Assembly (NCBI GenBank): GCA_963966185.1
Contig: CAWZYM010000172.1
Span: forward strand, 551,001-615,000
Direction of reading: 5' to 3'
Length of the DNA: 64,000 nucleotides
DNA from: Rhabditoides inermis
Lineage: Eukaryota > Nematoda > Chromadorea > Rhabditida > Rhabditidae
Notes under the pieces: generated by a model
The model's input: only the letters and a program-made list of their open reading frames with translations
Told to the model about the DNA's origin: nothing
The model's database searches: none
Position numbers and translations under genes: made by a program
Part shown: positions 11,125 through 24,900 of the stretch, in pieces
Numbering within the stretch: position 1 is the stretch's first letter
Layout: the number at the start of each line of letters is the position of its first letter

Positions 11125-14100
11125 ATGTCGTCTGTGGCGGCGGCATGGTCTCGTCGCAAGCGCAGCGCCCCCTCGGCCATCTCAGCATCCACTATTCACG
11201 AGTGGTCAGCCACACCTATTGATTTGATCTATTGATTCAAACTGTACATGTACCACATTTTTGACAAACTGACCCTACAAAATGTACCTTATTTTGTCAT
11301 CCGGATTGCAATGTCCTGTCTTGAGATTCATTGCGCTGCTTCAGCCCCGAGAAGTCTCCACCGCTACTGCGCGATGCGCCCGCCAACGGATATGATGTGA
11401 GTACAATGCTGCAAATTTTATGTTTCAACTTCTAATCTGCATCGTGACTGTACACTTGCACTTTCATCTCGTTATTGGTAATGATGTATGCAAATGTGTT
11501 CCCATGATTATGATGATTTCTTTTGTCCTGTGCGGTCTGTATATCTCGTGCTTGCAGCCCTGTTCTCTGGACCGCGCCCTCCTTCTGGCTGAGCAGAGCG
11601 GAGTCCTCGACCTATCACGGAGGGGCCTCAGCGAGCTGCCAACCATCCATGCCATGACTGCAGTCGTCAGAGCCGGTGAGTATGTTTTCTCGTTGAGGTA
11701 GACTTGTTGTTATGCTATACCGTGTTGTTTCGTATCCATGTTGTTCCGTACCCGTCCTTTCCTCTATTTGCCCCATTCGTCTCGGTTTGCTTGTCGGCTT
11801 TGCCCGCGCGCTTTCGTTTCATGGTGGATAATCTTCCGTGTGATTTCGCCTGTTTTTGCCACGACCTCACGGTTAGTTGGGATTGATAGTGACGCCGTGC
11901 AGACGTCACAAACATTCCAGTGGTTTTGTTCTATGAGTGGGGGCACGTGGTGAGTGAAGTGGCGGCGCCTCTTCATTTTGACTCACACTTACCTCATGAG
12001 TTCACACTCCCCGTCTCCGCTCCGTTCTTGCGAAAGGTGCAAATCTCTGTCGCTCTCTCAGATTTTCGAATTTAAAGCAACCCGCAAGTCAGCTGTGTTT
12101 TATCTCACCGAGAGAGCGGACACTCGAAGTGACAACTTGATAGAGGAATCGAGGAGAGTTCTATTGGTGTTGGCAGCTTGGCACTATGTGTGCTTGCTTG
12201 CCTAATGGCCAAGGGTTCAAAGAGTGCAATGAAAGAGAGGGGCAGGGCACGTTTTATGAGCTGTGCAGTTTTCAATCATCCTCTAACTCGTTTAGCCGCT
12301 GCCTCGATGTAATAGAAATCCGGGGTCGCGTGCTCTGAAAAAAAAAACTCGCGCGCGTCCGTCCGTCCGTTATTGGATGTGGGACCGGAGATTAGGCTGC
12401 TCGAAAAGCCACTGCTGTTGACAGGACGGGGATTGTTGATAAAATATGTAATTGCTCGGGTGAGTGAGAGTGTCTTTCTCACTGCCTCCTGAGGAAAATA
12501 ATTTGCCTCGCCGCGCGAATGGAAGGAGCCGATGTGTTTTTGACAAGCAAGAAAGTGGGAGTGAAGGAGAAATGGACTGGGGGCTGATGAATTCCCCCGG
12601 AGACGAGGGGGAAACGAGGTTTATTTTGAGAGCTTCTCTCGGATATTGTCTAGTGTGCGTGCAGACATATTTGCTTTTCTCAGAGAGAGTGTTACTGGTG
12701 TAACCGTATGCTCATCAATCACATTTAGTGTATACACTAGAGTAAGTGAGTGTGTGGATTGTGTATGTCGTAGTCGTTTGTTACTCGAGGAAACGAGGGA
12801 TTGAATGGGATGCTAGGATGGTGAAATGAAGACGGATTGCTGTGTGAATGGGACGACCGGAGAGAGAGAGAGAGGGAGAGAGAGAGAGAGAGAGAAGGGG
12901 AGTAAGTGCGCTTTTTGTGGTTTCCGTCGAATGTACATGTGTTGTGTTGGGGGTAGTATGAGGGAGGGGTTTGATGGATCGAAAGAGGACACCTGTTGTT
13001 GGAAGACAACCAGATGGAAATCAATGAAGGGGATTATGAATTATTTGTGTTGCTCAAGTTCAAGTTCAAGGTTAAAGAAGTAACATCTACAACATCCAGA
13101 TAACAGTCCTAGACTACTTCCGTGTAGAAACGTAGTGAGTGTGTTTATCCCAATGACTGAAGAATATTTATTTTGATATGTTCTTTACAAGATATGTTAG
13201 ACACATGTACAACTATCAGTTTTTACTCGCATCCTCGTCAGGAACATTACATTTTCGTCCAAGCAAACAATACATTGTTCCATTAAAACATATAGTCGCC
13301 GCCTGGAGGATAGTTTCTGTTATTGCCAGCCGGGGTCAGTTGGCGAAACTCAGTTTCGAGCGAGAGAGGTCAGACAGCGCGGGAAAGGCTCGAGTGTGGC
13401 GCGGCCTCTTTGATTCGCATGCCGGCTTCTTTGATCGATAATATCGTTTGAAAGCGCGCGCTTGGGTCTCCTCACGACTAAAAGGTAGATCGAATGCGAC
13501 TAGAGGGTAGATCGATTTTCTACCGTAATCTCGCGAACTATCTCCCAGAATAATATTATATGTTCTCATTGCAGACCTGTCTCACAACCGCCTCTCCTCC
13601 CTCCCCTCCGAACTCACGCGATTCCACCAGCTCGAGACGCTAGTCGCTGGTGAGTGGGGAATTGTAGAATACTATTTATTCTAATTGCATCAACATTTAT
13701 TTTACTAGAATAAGGGTTTCAAAACGTTGTATTTCGTGGTCGTTTGCGGTATGGGTGAGAGGGTGTGAGTATGTGAGTGTGACAGCGATCTTCCCAGGCG
13801 GCAACATACTCCGCTCCCTACCCGGCGGATGCGGTGGATGGATGGCTCTGCGATATCTCGATCTCAGGTCAGCTATAGTTTTTAAGCAATTTGTTTCGGG
13901 GTATGTTGCTCCCAACCTTGCTACTGAGCCACTGTGCCCTTTTGGGTGTGCTGTCACTTTAAAAAATAAAAATAATAATCATTCCAATTTCGAATTACTC
14001 GCGTTGCGCGAAACGGATGTTGTTGTTATGATTGCTCTTGTCGTGTTTATCCATCTATTTCCCATGCGCGCGCGAGGCTTTGATGACATCTGTCCACATC

Positions 14101-14957
14101 CCCTCCCTTCTCTCTCTCTCCTCCTCTCTCTCTCTTACCCCGGAGAGAGCACATGCAAATTAGCAGGCTCGCACTGTGAGAAGGGGGGATTGGGCAATTG
14201 GTCTCACGGGGATCGAGTAATTGTGGATGAGAATGAGGGGACATGCGATCGTGACCCAGATATGTGTAGATATGCAAATGTGATAATGGTTTTTTTGAGC
14301 AAAAATACGTCTCGGTACTATCAAATGGATTATACATCTTATTTAGATTGAAACGAACCGTGTTTCAGTTCGAACCAGCTCACCTCCCTTCCGGCTGGCC
14401 TGTTCTCCCTGCCACTGGAGATACTGCTGCTTGCTGCCAACCGACTGGAACAAGTAAGCGGAGAGAGAGGGAGGGAGAGAGGGGAGAGGGAGAGAGAGAT
14501 CCTTTCCAGATCGACTCTCGCATCGGCGAGTTGGCTGAGACGCTCTGCGAACTGGTGAGCTTTATTATTGAAGTTATTGTTTTCCTTATTCTATACGGGA
14601 ACATGTTCCATCCTCTTACCTTCTTTCTCCCCTGCAGGACGTCTCGTGCAACCCTCTTCGCTGTCTGCCCGCCTCGATCGGTCAGCTGACTCGCCTGCGA
14701 GTCCTGGCTGCCAGGGGATGCGGCATGGAGAGAATACCCGACGGTCAGTATTATACAACCATGTTTGTGGTTTATTTAGAATTGTTACATTTCTGCACTC
14801 GTATCACGCGTGCACGTTGCTGTCTGCATACACATTTTGCATGAAACTTAAAATGGACTGTGAATGCTTTTAGAACTGGCGCTGTTGCCGCTGCACTCGC
14901 TGGATGTATCGAGGAATGAGCTCGTCACCCTGCCAGTCGGAATGAGGAGGTGCAGGT

Positions 14958-15023
<66 letters not shown>

Positions 15024-17765
15024 TTCCCTTTCCAGATCCACCCTCGCCGACCTCCGCCTCGATGAGAATCCCCTCGTCGCCCCTCCCATTCGAGTATGCC
15101 GGATGGTCGGTAGTTTATTCCGAATATATTTGCATATTACAATATTGTAAGTATGAGGTTTAGACAAGGTGTTGAGCCGAGACTGGCAAGACTAGATTAC
15201 CGTCAGCTTTCAGTTTTGAAGTTATGTCTTTTGTGAAACGTATAATGTGCGAAATATCGTTGTGTAATGTTGTGTTGTGAAGATATGCTAATGCTAATCT
15301 CTGCAGGGTCGCGAGCACGTGTTCAAATGGCTCGAGTCTAGGGCGGTGGCGGATGCAAGCAGTGTACAGATGATGGGAGAACAGATGAACACGCTGCAAC
15401 TCAACACGGCTATCACTAGGTGCGTTCCTCCCTCTTCCTCCCCTCTCTCTTTCTCCCCTCTCTCTTTCTCCCTCTTGATATAGTTATGTTCACAGGAAGC
15501 AGTACTCTTCTCACAGTGAGATGATCAGCAGCATGGGTGGGGAGCGCACTCTGAGGAGAAGTCTCCCTGTCAAGAGGGTCGAGGAGGAGAGGGTGGGTCG
15601 TTGCTGCTCATATCTTTACAGTTGGAGTATCAAGTCAACATTTCTTTAAAGTTTTATGCGTAACCTTTGTCATCTTTGCTGTCTCGATACTGACCTGTTC
15701 ACAAGAAGCAGTTCGAAGTTGTCAACGGAGACTAACGGTGTCTGCATTTTTTGTCTGCAATAATTATTGCGTATGAATTTTACATGAGTTGCAGGGTCGC
15801 GAGGAGGATCGTGAGCGTACTCCGGTGGCGGAGTTGCCCCGGCCCCTTCCCGCTGCCGCCCCTCCCGCCCCCACCTCCCTCACTCGCATTCGCCCGGCTG
15901 TCGCCCCGCCACCCGCGCCCAAGAAGGCAACCGACAAGGACGACAAGAGGAACAAGGCAGCGTAAGTGCGGGGGAATGGACTTTTTATTCTCTGTTCGTA
16001 TGTGTTAGTTCATGTTGCCGTGAGATTCCGTGAGAGTTGACGGATGATTATGGTTAGAGAGCGCACATATCTCCCCCCCAGCGGATCTATGTATAGCTAT
16101 GTGAGAATGTGATAGTTGGTGTTCAGCACGGTGTCGCCGACGTCGGAGAGGAAGGCGGACGTGGCGAACAATAACGTGCGGGTCGAGACACGCGCCACTT
16201 CCACCACGTCTCTCGGCAGTGGAGGAGGAGGAGGTGAGGAACTTCTTGTCAACGGATGGAGACTCGATTATTGTTCCATCCTTGTATCGCCATTCATCAC
16301 CATGTTTGTCCAGCGTCGTCTCCGAACGGCAACTCGCCTTGTCCCCCTTGCTCCGCCTCTTCCTCGTCCACTGCCTCCACTGCCTTCACTGCCTCTGTGT
16401 CTTCCTCCCATCCACGCTCCGCCATTCCAGCCGTCCACAAGACGCTCCACAGACCTGTATCCAAGGTCAGTCCGACATCCTGATTCTCGATGATTCCGAT
16501 TTCCGGTAGATAAGTTACTGTTTACAAGGTCACCAGGATATACAATTCATGTTTGTGCAAATGGAGGGCGATGTAATTACGTAAATTAGTGTCGCGATTT
16601 CCAGGTGGCGCCTCTGCAGCTCGGAGAGCGAGCGAGTGCCACAAAGGAGAAGGAGATTCGAGTCGTCAAGGTTTGTTGTGCATTGACGCGTACTCTGACA
16701 CCTGACACGTATCTTGTTTTGCAGCCGGTGGCTCCCCGCTCGACGATGGCATCTGTGCGCGGGGCGGTGCGGCCGACAGTGAAGCAGTCGGAAAAGGGGG
16801 TGGAGAGGAGTGGGGCAGTGGCTGTGCGCAAGCTCACCCCGCCCACTGCCTCCTCCGCCGGGGGACCGAGGAGCAGAACCACCACGCCCGCTCCCAGTGC
16901 AGGCGGACTGCTCGCACCCAGTGAGTCATACGGTTCCTCTATATTTCTTTTTCGCGAAATTATAATTTAAACAAACACCACTGCAGTCTTGGTAACGTGA
17001 CCGTTTGAGAGTCTCGCGTCGCTCCGGCGCACACTGGTCCCATTCGCGTCGCGCCTCGGGAGGGCGCTCTGCGGGAGAAGAACGAGAAGGTCGACAAGAC
17101 CCCTCCGCGAAAAGACGAGAAGGACGAAAAGCCAACGAGACAGCCGGTCAGTTAGCCGCAACTCATTGATCAAGTTATTGATTGATTTGAAGGGCTCGCC
17201 GGACCCGCCCGTATGGGAGTGGGACGAGGTGTGGGTGTGAAGAGATTGAGAGTGAGCTGGTTAGACACAGATTTTAGACGGTTTGATAAGTCTCATTTTT
17301 TCGATTAGAGCATGAATAGCGCTTACTCCCCCCGGATAGATTCGATAGATTGTGTGTGATGTCGACTGACATGAACGCTCCGTTCCAGTCTCGCGCAGTG
17401 TCTCGACCGGGCAAGGTGGAGGAGGACGCAGCAGAACTGTTGCGACAGGTCATGAACAAGTACCTCGGACTCAGGTAAGCCGTGTGCATTGGCGAATTCC
17501 CTTTCGACTGACGTGACGTGCTTGGTATTGGTGGCCGATAACCAAGTATGATGTGTGGGTTTTATGGTGTATGACCGGTAATATTCACCTCGAATTTTAT
17601 GCTGTATGACCGATGGTATTCAGCTCGAATGAATGTTTGCAGTCTGTCCTCGGACCGCTCCCTTCTCGCCACCGAGCTATGCGACGGCGTAGCCCTGTGT
17701 AGACTCGCGAATGCGCTCAAGCCAAAGTGTGTCCAGCAGATATGCACTCCACTGGACGGGGAGGT

Positions 17766-17812
<47 letters not shown>

Positions 17813-18094
17813 AAGAACGAGAGGGGGAGAGAAGGGGAAGGGAGGGAGGAGGGGGAAGGGAGATGATGTTCTCTGTGCAGCCTCTGGCGACTGCTCGCGC
17901 GCGCCGCAACGCGGACTCGTTCATCGCTGCCGCTAGACGCGCTGGCTGCAGGGACGCCCCGCCCGCCAGCGAGATACTCGCAAAGAGGTACTCCAACTGC
18001 ACTCCAACTCCATGTATCATACACGTTGTGTTGCAGGAACCTGGTGTCTGTGGGTCGCTGTGTCGCTCAGTTCGTGAAAGCGTCGACGACGTGA
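11125..18094 (+). CDS. LRCH: Leucine-rich repeat and calponin homology domain protein (LRCH family)
   Basis: A 23-exon model in phase throughout predicts 740 residues: 11125-11201, 11345-11396, 11558-11675, 13575-13649, 13798-13867, 14369-14453, 14510-14554, 14638-14743, 14874-14955, 15036-15105, 15307-15419, 15496-15592, 15795-15961, 16127-16233, 16314-16465, 16605-16670, 16725-16920, 17010-17146, 17193-17228, 17389-17474, 17643-17763, 17881-17987, 18037-18094. Residues about 44-260 hold leucine-rich repeats (GVLDLSRRGLSELP, DLSHNRLSSLPSELTRF, SSNQLTSLPAGLFSLP, DVSCNPLRCLPASIGQL, DVSRNELVTLPVGM). A Ser/Pro/Lys-rich linker follows. Residues about 620-740 form a calponin homology domain (LLATELCDGVALCRLANALK). 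In animals LRCH proteins bind actin or act as DOCK-family partners at the cortex. The protein stops just after the CH domain, without the C-terminal hydrophobic tail of human LRCH1. The start ATG lies 2 nt after a ttgcag acceptor. Confidence 0.92.
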
Positions 18095-18471
18095 GGATAC
18101 GAGGAGTATCTAGCAACGAGTTCATTCCATGTGTATAAGCCCTGGGTAGACCGAGAGCGAGACTCGGGCTCAATCAAATATCTATAGAGAGTACTTCTCG
18201 TTTTACTATTCCACGTGTGTCTCGATAATTCTATGAGGTGCTTCACCCTGCACAGTCTATTATATTATACCGTACACTCGCCTAGAGATGCGATCTCTTT
18301 GTATACTGTAGTTTCTCAGAGCTAGTGAGAACATTTCGTGTTATGCACCGCATCGCTCCATTAGAGTGAGAATTATAACAGGATTTGATATGTAAAAATG
18401 GATAAATATGATTTATGAATTCTTCTTTTTGATTTGGCGAATGCATTCAAGTTTTCTTTAATATTCATTAA

Positions 18472-19085
18472 AGGGATAGTAGGAAGGGAGTGCACATAGT
18501 AGAAGCTGCTGGGCTAGGAAGGAGCTGCTTTTGCTGGAGTTGCACCGTATGAGGAAGGAGTTGCACGTTGACCAGTTTAGTGAAAGAATAGCATTTTTAC
18601 ACAATGTTTGACACAGAAGGGTGTTTTCGACCGTATTGGATCGAATAGAGTAGCATGAAACTGTATCAGCCGGAGATCTGCATTTACTAGTGATCTGATG
18701 TTTAGCTCATATCGGGGATTAATGCACTTTTCTGGTACGAACAAAGATCATACAAATTATGATACTGTAATACATGCCAAAGACACCTCGCACTACTAAT
18801 GTAGGCTGATCAATGTACTGTTTCCGCGCCTACACCCTTATGTCTACTGGCATAAAATCTATATCTCAATATGCATCTCTAGAAGGCTGTTGTATCAGAA
18901 CTTCCTTGTATATGATAATGTTATCATATAATACATCATAGAGATAAGATATGCATATTTATGCTATGTTTCGACACTACTGAAATAGTTCAAGTGCAAT
19001 TCCTTCCCATAGTAGTGTAGCTCCTTCCCGAGCAGCTTCTACCATGTGCACTTCCTTCCTCCTATCGTAGTGGACCCTCTGAATC
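18472..19085. mobile_element. Foldback/MITE-like element with long imperfect terminal inverted repeats
   Basis: The left arm at about 18472-18545 (agtgcacatagtagaagctgct, then aggaaggagct) is the imperfect reverse complement of the right arm at about 18996-19075 (agctccttcccgagcagctt, then accatgtgcacttccttcc). Between them lie about 450 bp of AT-rich sequence with no coding potential. No clean target-site duplication was found, so superfamily is not assigned. Confidence 0.6.
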
Positions 19086-19626
19086 TGGGTGTATGCGTAG
19101 ATATAACATGTCATTGTTTACGATTCAATGAGTATATTATGATAATGCAAATATACATTCTGAAACAAATTAGTTTTAAAAAATCATTCGAAAATTGGAG
19201 TGAGAAATCGTAGAATCTAATATAACTTTTAATCAGCTCGGGGGTGTGTGCACAACTTGCACGAAGTTACACAATTTGACCTCCTCTATCGGCTGTTTCA
19301 TTAAAGACGATTTATTTCCATGTGTTTATATTGTTTCTTATGTCATTCTTATTTTGGACAACATTTTTAATATGTGTTTCTTTTACGAATTTGGCGGGAA
19401 CAGCTAATAGAAAAATGATCTGCTAAACGCAGTAAGTTTGTTAAAAATCATAACTCATATCGTTGCGTAAATACGCGTATCATGTTGGATTTAAACAAAT
19501 TTTTGATAAATTTTAATTTCTTTAATTTTCATCACAAACAACCACAAACGGCATGAAAATATTTTTAAAAGGCATTGATAATACATTCGTGATCATCTTT
19601 AATATGGGATTCAGAGGGTACACTAC
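19067..19626. mobile_element. AT-rich element bounded by 19-bp inverted repeats
   Basis: GTAGTGNACCCTCTGAATC at 19067-19085 is inverted at 19608-19626 with one mismatch (G/T at the N). The left copy is also the outer end of the preceding foldback element, so the two may be nested or share a terminus. The interior has no open reading frame. Confidence 0.55.
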
Positions 19627-21823
19627 CTTTAAAATAACAGGATAACACATCATACAATAACGTTCTTGGTTCCAAGTTCAAATTGTTTTCATTTTTCTCT
19701 TTCAATCTGTAAATAAAACATTTATTGCATCATTGTGTTTATGATGAATAAAAACTGAGAAAAATAGATCTAGATCTCCCATCCAGATCAAAGTGACCAT
19801 TATTTTTAGTTTCCTTATAAAACCAAAAGTTTTGTTGTCGAAATCAATTCAAACGCATATTCTGAAAATTCGGGCTTGTAAATGAATTATTTTCCTCCGG
19901 AAAAGTGATAACTGTAAAAATCATACAAGAAACACAAACAAGGTATAGTAATTGGAATTTATTTTTTTATCATTTTTGCGACGATATGGACGAATGATGT
20001 TATACAGTTTACAGTATCCAGATTACAATTGTGAGACGATTTATCTTCATGTTCCCACAGGGTATTGTACATCTGCCGCAACCGTTCATACATACCATTG
20101 AACAAGTATCAAACAAGTATCAGGAGATTATATAACGAGAGAAGAGATAGATAACAAACAAACGGGATTGACAAAACATTATTCATTATATGCTCGCTTT
20201 TGGTGTTATTCACTTCGAGGTTGATAGAGACAGCGGGTGTTGTAGACGAACTGTAGTATACAGTGTCGACGATATCTCACGATATCTCACAGTGAAGATG
20301 GATGAAAGAAAGAAGGTTGTATGAGTTCATTGTCAACGATATCGATAATGTGATCGTATCGTGATTACATTTGCGCGATCGCGTAATAACGACAATCGCC
20401 GAATGTCATGAAATGTAACGATATTCGAGAAGGATCGACATCCAGCGTATAAAAAACCCACTAAACGCTTTCCTCTCGGACTTGCAATAAAGATGTAACT
20501 GCGAATAGTTCTGACATTCATGGTCACTTGTGTTGAAGGGGAATAGTTTGTCATTTCCATCTGAAAGAAGAGAGCGTCTCTAACAATAAGTATCTATCAT
20601 TACAACACACAGACACTATAGAGAAAGAAAAATCCCATGAGCATTGTTTTTCTTGAAAATGCTTGGTTAAAACTCTTGTGTTAGTCCGGCGCGCTCGTTT
20701 GTTTCTCAACTTTCGATCGCGATTTTTTTTGATAAATTGAATAGATTCAATTTGAATTGTACGCTTCTTTCTTGCATGTACTGAAATGTGAATCGCGTAC
20801 AGGTCAATTTCGAACAAAAAGGGTTTTAAAGGTCCACGAATGTCATGTTTCGATCCGCTCTCACAATCCGCGTCAGCACATCTCTCAAATCTGTCACATC
20901 TTCTCATTAATCTTCTAGGCTGCTATTTTCTCGTTCTACTATGTTCTCGAGTTGTTTGAGAGTGATCACGTACCGCACGCATACGTGGGAGCACGTCTGT
21001 ATGACTCGCCGGCTCCCGATCAGATTCATGGACGTCAGATATTGACGTTGCTTAGTTGGATACGACTCGTTTTGAGCTAACTCTTGCTCATCTCACTTTT
21101 CACTTTATCGCATACATATACATCTCACTTTATAACACACTATTTATTTCAATATGAACATTGCATCTGTTCAAACATGCAATAAATTCTAGGTTTTGTT
21201 CGTAATCCGCCAGTCTGTCATTGTATCCTTTTTTCCACAAATGTGAGGTTGAGGTTTTTCTTGATTTCACATACATATTTCACGCACATTGTCAAGTTAC
21301 CGTTGAAATCGTTCGCGTTTGTTTTCCGGCACGGATTGGTGTGGAGTGAAGCCAAGATGGCATGTGCTCTCTCGTCGAGGTGCATGGCTCCGCCCCGCGA
21401 TACAATACATACAGCCCTGCATTACTGAATACCAGACGCTCATTGTCCGGTCGTTGCCACGGCCAATCAGTCGACATCGCGTCTTTGCTATCCCCGCGCG
21501 ATCTCCAACGGTCTGTCGTTGACAAGTGCCTCATTGAATTCCGACGCGGTCGCGCCGCAACACAGATTGAGAATAATCGAATCATGCTTGGCAGCTGCAT
21601 TGCGCACAGTTCATTATCGATCATTCTAAAACATGTTTATACAATTTTGTAAAAGTAATACAAATACAAAAATACAAATGCTTTCGTCAACAGACCCGAC
21701 ACGCGACGAGATCGACAGTAAGTAGGAACGGGGATATGGTGGATGGTGCAATTATGCAAATGACTACTATATAATGTGTAGGGCAAGAAGGTGGACATAT
21801 AGAGTGTGAACGTAAACGTAAGG

Positions 21824-21857
21824 GGAGAGAGAAAGAAAGAGAGAGAGAGAGAGAGCG

Positions 21858-21927
<70 letters not shown>
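21824..21927. repeat. (GA)n microsatellite
   Basis: About 100 bp of nearly pure GA on the plus strand, just downstream of the ADAM stop codon (which is on the minus strand). It is a possible transcribed CT tract in the ADAM 3' UTR. Confidence 0.9.
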
Positions 21928-21930
<3 letters not shown>

Positions 21931-21983
21931 GGCGGCGCACTTTCTGGTAGCGAGTTCACGTGTTGTGTATGTGAGGACGGTAT

Positions 21984-24900
21984 CTACTTGTCAGGCAGGT
22001 CGATCTCGACGACCACTGCGTTGAAGCTGATCTTCTTCGGCGCGTTTCCCTCCCTCGGAGGCTCGTCGTAGATCACTTCAGCTGCCTGCTTCTTCAGAGA
22101 CAACCTGAATTAATCTTAATTAATTCTTCGCTTTATTAATTATTTCCCGGTATAATTGAATCAAAAGAGTTTGAGTTACAATGGTTAATATGATCTGTAG
22201 TCCAGAGCATGAGATCATGCACGTGTTTAATGATTGAAATTTCTCTTGTTTTATGTAGCAGTCACTCAGAGTTGTGGCTACAAAAGCTTCACTTTTTCCC
22301 CTTGTTGTCACTCGTCATTTATAGTTTTATAGACAGCTCACCGTCTTTTGACCGAGATCGGCATGGGCTGGTCGATATCGGGCATGGAGGCGCGAGGAAG
22401 GGTCTGCAAGGTCAAAGGTTATGAAACCCCTACCCAGCAGTTGCATTACAACCAGACCAAACAGTTATGCTGATAGTTCAGGTTTATACCCACATTGTGT
22501 TTGGCCAGAGGTGGTGGAGGAGGGGCATTGCGGCTGGGTCGGGGCAGGGTGCCGGTGAGGTTGGCACTCAGCTGGGAGAGCTGAGGCAGGTCCTCCCCCG
22601 TCAGAGACGAACGCTGCGAAGGGATCCGCGGGAGACGGACTGAAACACACACATTTGGAACTATAAGGTAGGTAGCCTACGAGAACAACAAGTATACTTA
22701 CAGTACTGGCCCTAAAAACGCACAAATTTTGAGAATGTTTTGCAAATCCAACACATCACATTGCCTTCATTGATCTCCGACTGCTTCGAAAGTTGGTTCC
22801 ATGGATAGCTCTAATCGATATAAGATGAACTTCGTCTTCAGATAGCTGATTCATTGACTCTGAGTTGAGATTAGTGCTTGCTATCATTTGTTGAATCTCG
22901 AGAATCTCATTGACTTTTGAGAATTTTCGATCATTTCAAAAGTTTTGAGATTTGATCGACCGGTCGAAAAGCGATCTCAAAATGACGCTTCGAGATAATA
23001 TGCAGACTTTCTCAAAATTTTGCGATTTGAAATGACCATGTCGAGATATCGATATCTCAAATTTACCGCGGTGATGACCCAATGACGACTGTTTTTGAAA
23101 CCTTGTGTTTCTGTTCTTTCTGCGATTGTGTATTGTTGTTGCGCTATTGGAAGAGGTTTGGCGTGCATACAACATACATACAAGCAGTATGACGCCGATA
23201 GCGGAGTCGGAGTCGGGTCTGCTCACGGTTTGGAAGTGATGATGTTTCAACATATCTCATAGGCGCTTCTACGTATGAAAGTATGATGTTAATTGTCGAA
23301 TGTCTGATCACACGAATACGACTTTATTTTTCATTTTCTCAAAATGTTGTCAAATAGTTTCTCAAAAGTTCGATATCTCAAATTTTTTTGAGAAGGAAAA
23401 TTGAGAAATTATATAATTTCGAATGGCCGTGATTTTCTCAACATGTGAGTATCAATTTTGATAGCAAGCACTAGTTGAGATGTACTGCTTACTACTGAAA
23501 CTCCATCTCACTCACGCTTCTTGTCGTCTTTGTCATCCTTGCGCGTCTCTCCGATTCGCGCCGCCAGAACACTCTCCAACTGCCGCAGATTGGCCGGACC
23601 CATCTTCACGTATTCAGACGGAGACGGCAGGTCTCTGCAAAGAGCCATCTCTCTCTCCCCCTCTCTCCCCCTCTCTCTCCCTCTCTTCTCTCTCTCTCCT
23701 CTCCACTCACTCTGTCGGTGCGGGTACAGCAGTGTCGAGACCGAGACGGCGCGACTGTCGGAGAGGCGAGGACATTGCTGCAACTGTCTCTATCACACAC
23801 TGATATGAAAGAGAGCAAAGACTCTGCAGAACCGCCGTTTCTCTATTTCAGAACTGCGAGTGGAAAAAGCGTGCAGGTGAAATAGATAACGCTATTACGT
23901 CGGCTCAATTTTGCAAAATCTAATAGAGCGGTAGATATGAGGGAATGAGGGACGCACAACTGTGAAACCGCGTGATGAATTCGAGACGAAAACTCTATTC
24001 GCGAAATTCACATGGATACTGGGTACATTTTCGTTTTTTTGGCTACAACTTGGCGTGATGGTCGCGAAGGAACATGGTAAATGGTTTGTAGCGGAAGGGG
24101 GAGATTTATAGGTAATACGTAATAAACAGGTATTATATTTTTTTCATCGATAATGATCATTCAATATCGTCGATTCGACAGTAACGCATCTAAAAAGCAT
24201 GTATGTTTCCCTGAAGAGTCCCCCAACAACACAGAAGTGAAAGAATTCACTCACCAATACACGGCAGTACCCCATGTAGAGAGTCGTCAGTAGAGAATCG
24301 AGCCTCCAGCAGCATATTCTCACTTGCGGTCTTGTGAGCAGGCAGAATAGCTTCTGAAATTAGGAAATGGTTATGCAAAAAATATGTTCTAACCACGTAA
24401 GCAGCAGCAATACAGCTTTCCAAGTAAGAATGTGTGAATCACAAAACTATTGTTGACAAGATTTGCACTTGCACACTACAGGCATACATAAAATAGAAAT
24501 ACAGAAACATGACATAAGGATGTATGATGTGTGTCTGAAATTTTGCTGCACTCATGACAAAAAGCCGTAATTGACTACACAAATATGCTAATGCTTACAC
24601 ATACAACAGATAAAATGATAATAAAATAAGTGAGACAGCCCCTCCCTCTCTTCTCTGATTTGTACCTCGGGTCGGCTGTGAGGGGGCGGGTCCAAGGTGG
24701 GCGGAGCTTGGGCCGACTCTCGAGCCGTCCGAGTAGAGGAGAGTATGGCGACGCGGCTGCCTGAAAGAACCACTCATGAGTAAAGTACACGCATAATACT
24801 GGGTACACGAAACTAGCTGTTAGATGTTTGATACGACTAATACCCATGTGATTTGAACTAGGCAACTAGGTTTTCGAACCTATGAATTGTGGACAATGTT

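Larger units (their letters stand above)
18095..21983. other. Convergent intergenic region between LRCH and ADAM genes
   Basis: AT-rich sequence with two inverted-repeat elements (18472-19085 and 19067-19626) and a long (GA)n tract at about 21824-21927. Minus-strand open frames at 20333-20560 and 20551-20907 encode basic sequences with no recognisable domain and no convincing gene structure. I see no supported gene. Confidence 0.55.

Noticed and set aside
20333..20907. Two minus-strand open frames that could be exons of one small gene
   Set aside because: No recognisable domain, basic AT-rich composition, and no junction that gave a coherent protein.
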